This document shows, in pieces, positions 21,089 through 22,651 of a stretch of DNA of 22,651 nucleotides (its first letter is position 1; the number at the start of each line of letters is the position of its first letter). The position numbers were made by a program, and so were the translations under genes. Origin of the DNA: a virus; IMG/VR virus record IMGVR_UViG_3300006305_000166, positions 1 to 22,651 of that record; one strand, given 5' to 3'. The notes beneath the pieces were generated by a model. The model did not search any database, was not told where the DNA came from, and worked only from the letters and a program-made list of their open reading frames with translations.

Positions 21089-22651
21089 TGGTAAACTTCC
21101 AACAAAATATCAAGAATTTATACACCTTTCAAGATACTCAAGGTGGCTACCAAAAAAAGGTAGAAGAGAAACTTGGAGAGAAACAGTAACAAGATACTTT
21201 GATTTTTTTCAAGAACATTTAAAACAAAGTTGTAAATATAGTTTAGATAAATCATTAAGAGAAGAGTTGGAAGATGCAGTAATACATCTTAAAATTATGC
21301 CTTCTATGAGATGTTTAATGACTGCTGGTGAAGCATTAAAAAGAGAAAATATTGCTGGTTATAATTGTAGTTATGTTGCAGTTGATAGACCACAAGCATT
21401 TGACGAAATACTATATGTACTAATGAATGGAACTGGGGTAGGTTTCTCAGTTGAAAGACAGTTTGTTAGTAATCTACCAACAGTTGCAGATGAGTTTCAC
21501 CCTAGTGATACGACTATTGTTGTTCAAGATAGTAAAATGGGTTGGGCAAAAGCATTTAAAGAACTTGTTGCAATGTTGTATCACGGACAAATACCTAAAT
21601 GGGATTTAAGTAAAGTTAGACCAGCTGGTGCTCCATTAAAAACTTTTGGTGGTCGTGCATCTGGGCCTGAACCTTTGAGAAGATTATTTGAATTTACAAA
21701 AGAAATATTTCAAAATGCACACGGAAGAAAATTAAGTTCTATTGAATGTCACGATATTGTTTGTAAGACGGCAGAGATTGTTGTTGTTGGTGGTGTTAGA
21801 CGAAGTGCATTGATTAGTTTGTCTAATCTATCAGACGATAGAATGAGAGTTGCAAAGTCTGGTCAATGGTGGATTGATAATGGACAGAGAGCACTTGCAA
21901 ATAACTCTGCGTGTTATACAGAGAAACCAGATATAGGTATTTTTATGGACGAATGGAAAGCACTTTATGATTCCAAGTCTGGTGAGAGAGGTATATTCAA
22001 TAGAGAGTCTGCAAAGAAGATTGCAGAGAAGAATGAAAGAAGAGATGTTGGACACGACTTTGGAACAAATCCTTGTTCAGAGATAATTTTACGAAGTAGA
22101 GAATTCTGTAACTTATCTGAAGTTGTTGTTAGACCAGACGATACAGAAGATACATTATTAAATAAGGTAAGACTTGCAACAATACTTGGAACATTTCAAT
22201 CTACATTAACTAATTTTAAATATGTAAGTAAAGATTGGAAAAAGAATTGTATTGAAGAAAGATTACTTGGTGTATCACTTACTGGTATTATGGATAATAA
22301 ATGGACTGCTGGTAAATTGCCTGGTTTAGATGTGCTATTGAAAAATCTAAAACAAATGTCAGTAGATACAAATAAAGAATGGTCTAATAAATTAAAGATT
22401 AATCAATCGGCTGCAATCACTTGTGTGAAACCCTCTGGTACAGTTTCACAATTAGTAGATAGTGCAAGTGGTATTCACGCTAGACATAATCCTTATTACA
22501 TAAGAACTGTAAGAGGTGATAAGAAAGACCCACTTACAAAGATGATGGTAGAACAAGGATTTCCTGCCGAAGATGATGTTATGAAACCAAATGATACTAC
22601 TGTGTTTTCATTTCCAATAAAGTGTAGTCCAGATGCAGTATTCAGACAAGA
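21081..22651 (+). CDS. nrdJ: Class II (adenosylcobalamin-dependent) ribonucleotide reductase, 3' end cut by window
   Basis: The frame is open for 523 codons to the window end; the Lactobacillus leichmannii enzyme has about 739 residues, so roughly the last third is missing. NCSYVAVD carries Cys96 (redox partner), and FGTNPCSEII has Cys332, the expected thiyl-radical Cys. Cys343 in FCNLSE follows 11 residues later, exactly the 408/419 spacing of the L. leichmannii enzyme. KPSGTVSQL lies further on, and EILYVLMNGTGVGFSVE is typical of the monomeric triphosphate reductases. It reduces nucleotides to deoxynucleotides for phage replication and would need cobalamin. The stretch between the first two Cys is shorter than in L. 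leichmannii. The start overlaps the primase stop by 8 bases. Confidence 0.93.
   Translation, partial: MLNGKLPTKYQEFIHLSRYSRWLPKKGRRETWRETVTRYFDFFQEHLKQSCKYSLDKSLREELEDAVIHLKIMPSMRCLMTAGEALKRENIAGYNCSYVAVDRPQAFDEILYVLMNGTGVGFSVERQFVSNLPTVADEFHPSDTTIVVQDSKMGWAKAFKELVAMLYHGQIPKWDLSKVRPAGAPLKTFGGRASGPEPLRRLFEFTKEIFQNAHGRKLSSIECHDIVCKTAEIVVVGGVRRSALISLSNLSDDRMRVAKSGQWWIDNGQRALANNSACYTEKPDIGIFMDEWKALYDSKSGERGIFNRESAKKIAEKNERRDVGHDFGTNPCSEIILRSREFCNLSEVVVRPDDTEDTLLNKVRLATILGTFQSTLTNFKYVSKDWKKNCIEERLLGVSLTGIMDNKWTAGKLPGLDVLLKNLKQMSVDTNKEWSNKLKINQSAAITCVKPSGTVSQLVDSASGIHARHNPYYIRTVRGDKKDPLTKMMVEQGFPAEDDVMKPNDTTVFSFPIKCSPDAVFRQ

Noticed and set aside
1-22651. tRNA genes, CRISPR arrays, insertion sequences, attachment sites
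   Set aside because: I saw no cloverleaf-like stretch, regularly spaced repeats, transposase or integrase. Intergenic gaps are all far below 300 bases, so little room exists for such elements. A tRNA scan would confirm.

Overview
The window is an AT-rich (roughly two thirds A+T by eye) piece of a T4-like tailed phage (myovirus). All supported genes lie on the + strand, are packed tightly and overlap by stop/start codons (ATGA, TAATG, TGATG). A T4-type recombinase (UvsX), replicative helicase (gp41-like) and primase (gp61-like), the TATAAATA late-promoter-like boxes, and many small proteins that resemble those of marine T4-like phages of cyanobacteria and SAR11 make a marine T4-like phage the best guess. 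The low GC favours a low-GC host such as a Pelagibacter-like bacterium, but the host cannot be read from the sequence.

Layout. (1) 1-4226, replication and modification: the end of a glycosyltransferase-like gene, then a sigma70-like promoter driving uvsX, a small conserved-type gene, the helicase, a small unknown and a 2-oxoglutarate/Fe(II) oxygenase. (2) 4231-11900, a run of eight genes behind a double promoter (sigma70-like plus TATAAATA): a KWDG-motif ligase-like protein, a possible PD-(D/E)XK-like protein, very basic small proteins, an 832-residue mosaic starting with a cytidylyltransferase-fold enzyme, and two lysine-rich mosaic proteins. (3) 11903-12482, a HAD-family phosphatase with its own consensus promoter. 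(4) 12474-14757, a late promoter and structural genes, including a protein of alternating beta-type repeats. (5) 14757-18023, small conserved-type and basic proteins. (6) 18024-20041, a lysis-type block: overlapping inner- and outer-membrane spanin candidates, a DUF1353 protein, a small membrane protein (holin candidate) and a tail-anchored coiled-coil protein. (7) 20044-22651, primase and a class II (cobalamin-dependent) ribonucleotide reductase cut by the window end.

The most interesting pattern is that many otherwise unrelated proteins between 4286 and 15361 begin with the same kind of short leader, approximately M-x-x-F/Y-x-x-F/Y/L-I/L-x-E. Four of them carry the Glu at exactly residue 10. 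This closely resembles the 10-residue capsid-targeting sequence of T4 internal head proteins, which the prohead protease cleaves after (I/L)-x-E. I infer that this block encodes head-packaged, co-injected cargo, including several putative nucleic-acid or nucleotide enzymes. Early replication genes would then copy the genome, late genes would build and load the head, and the 18-20 kb block would release the progeny.
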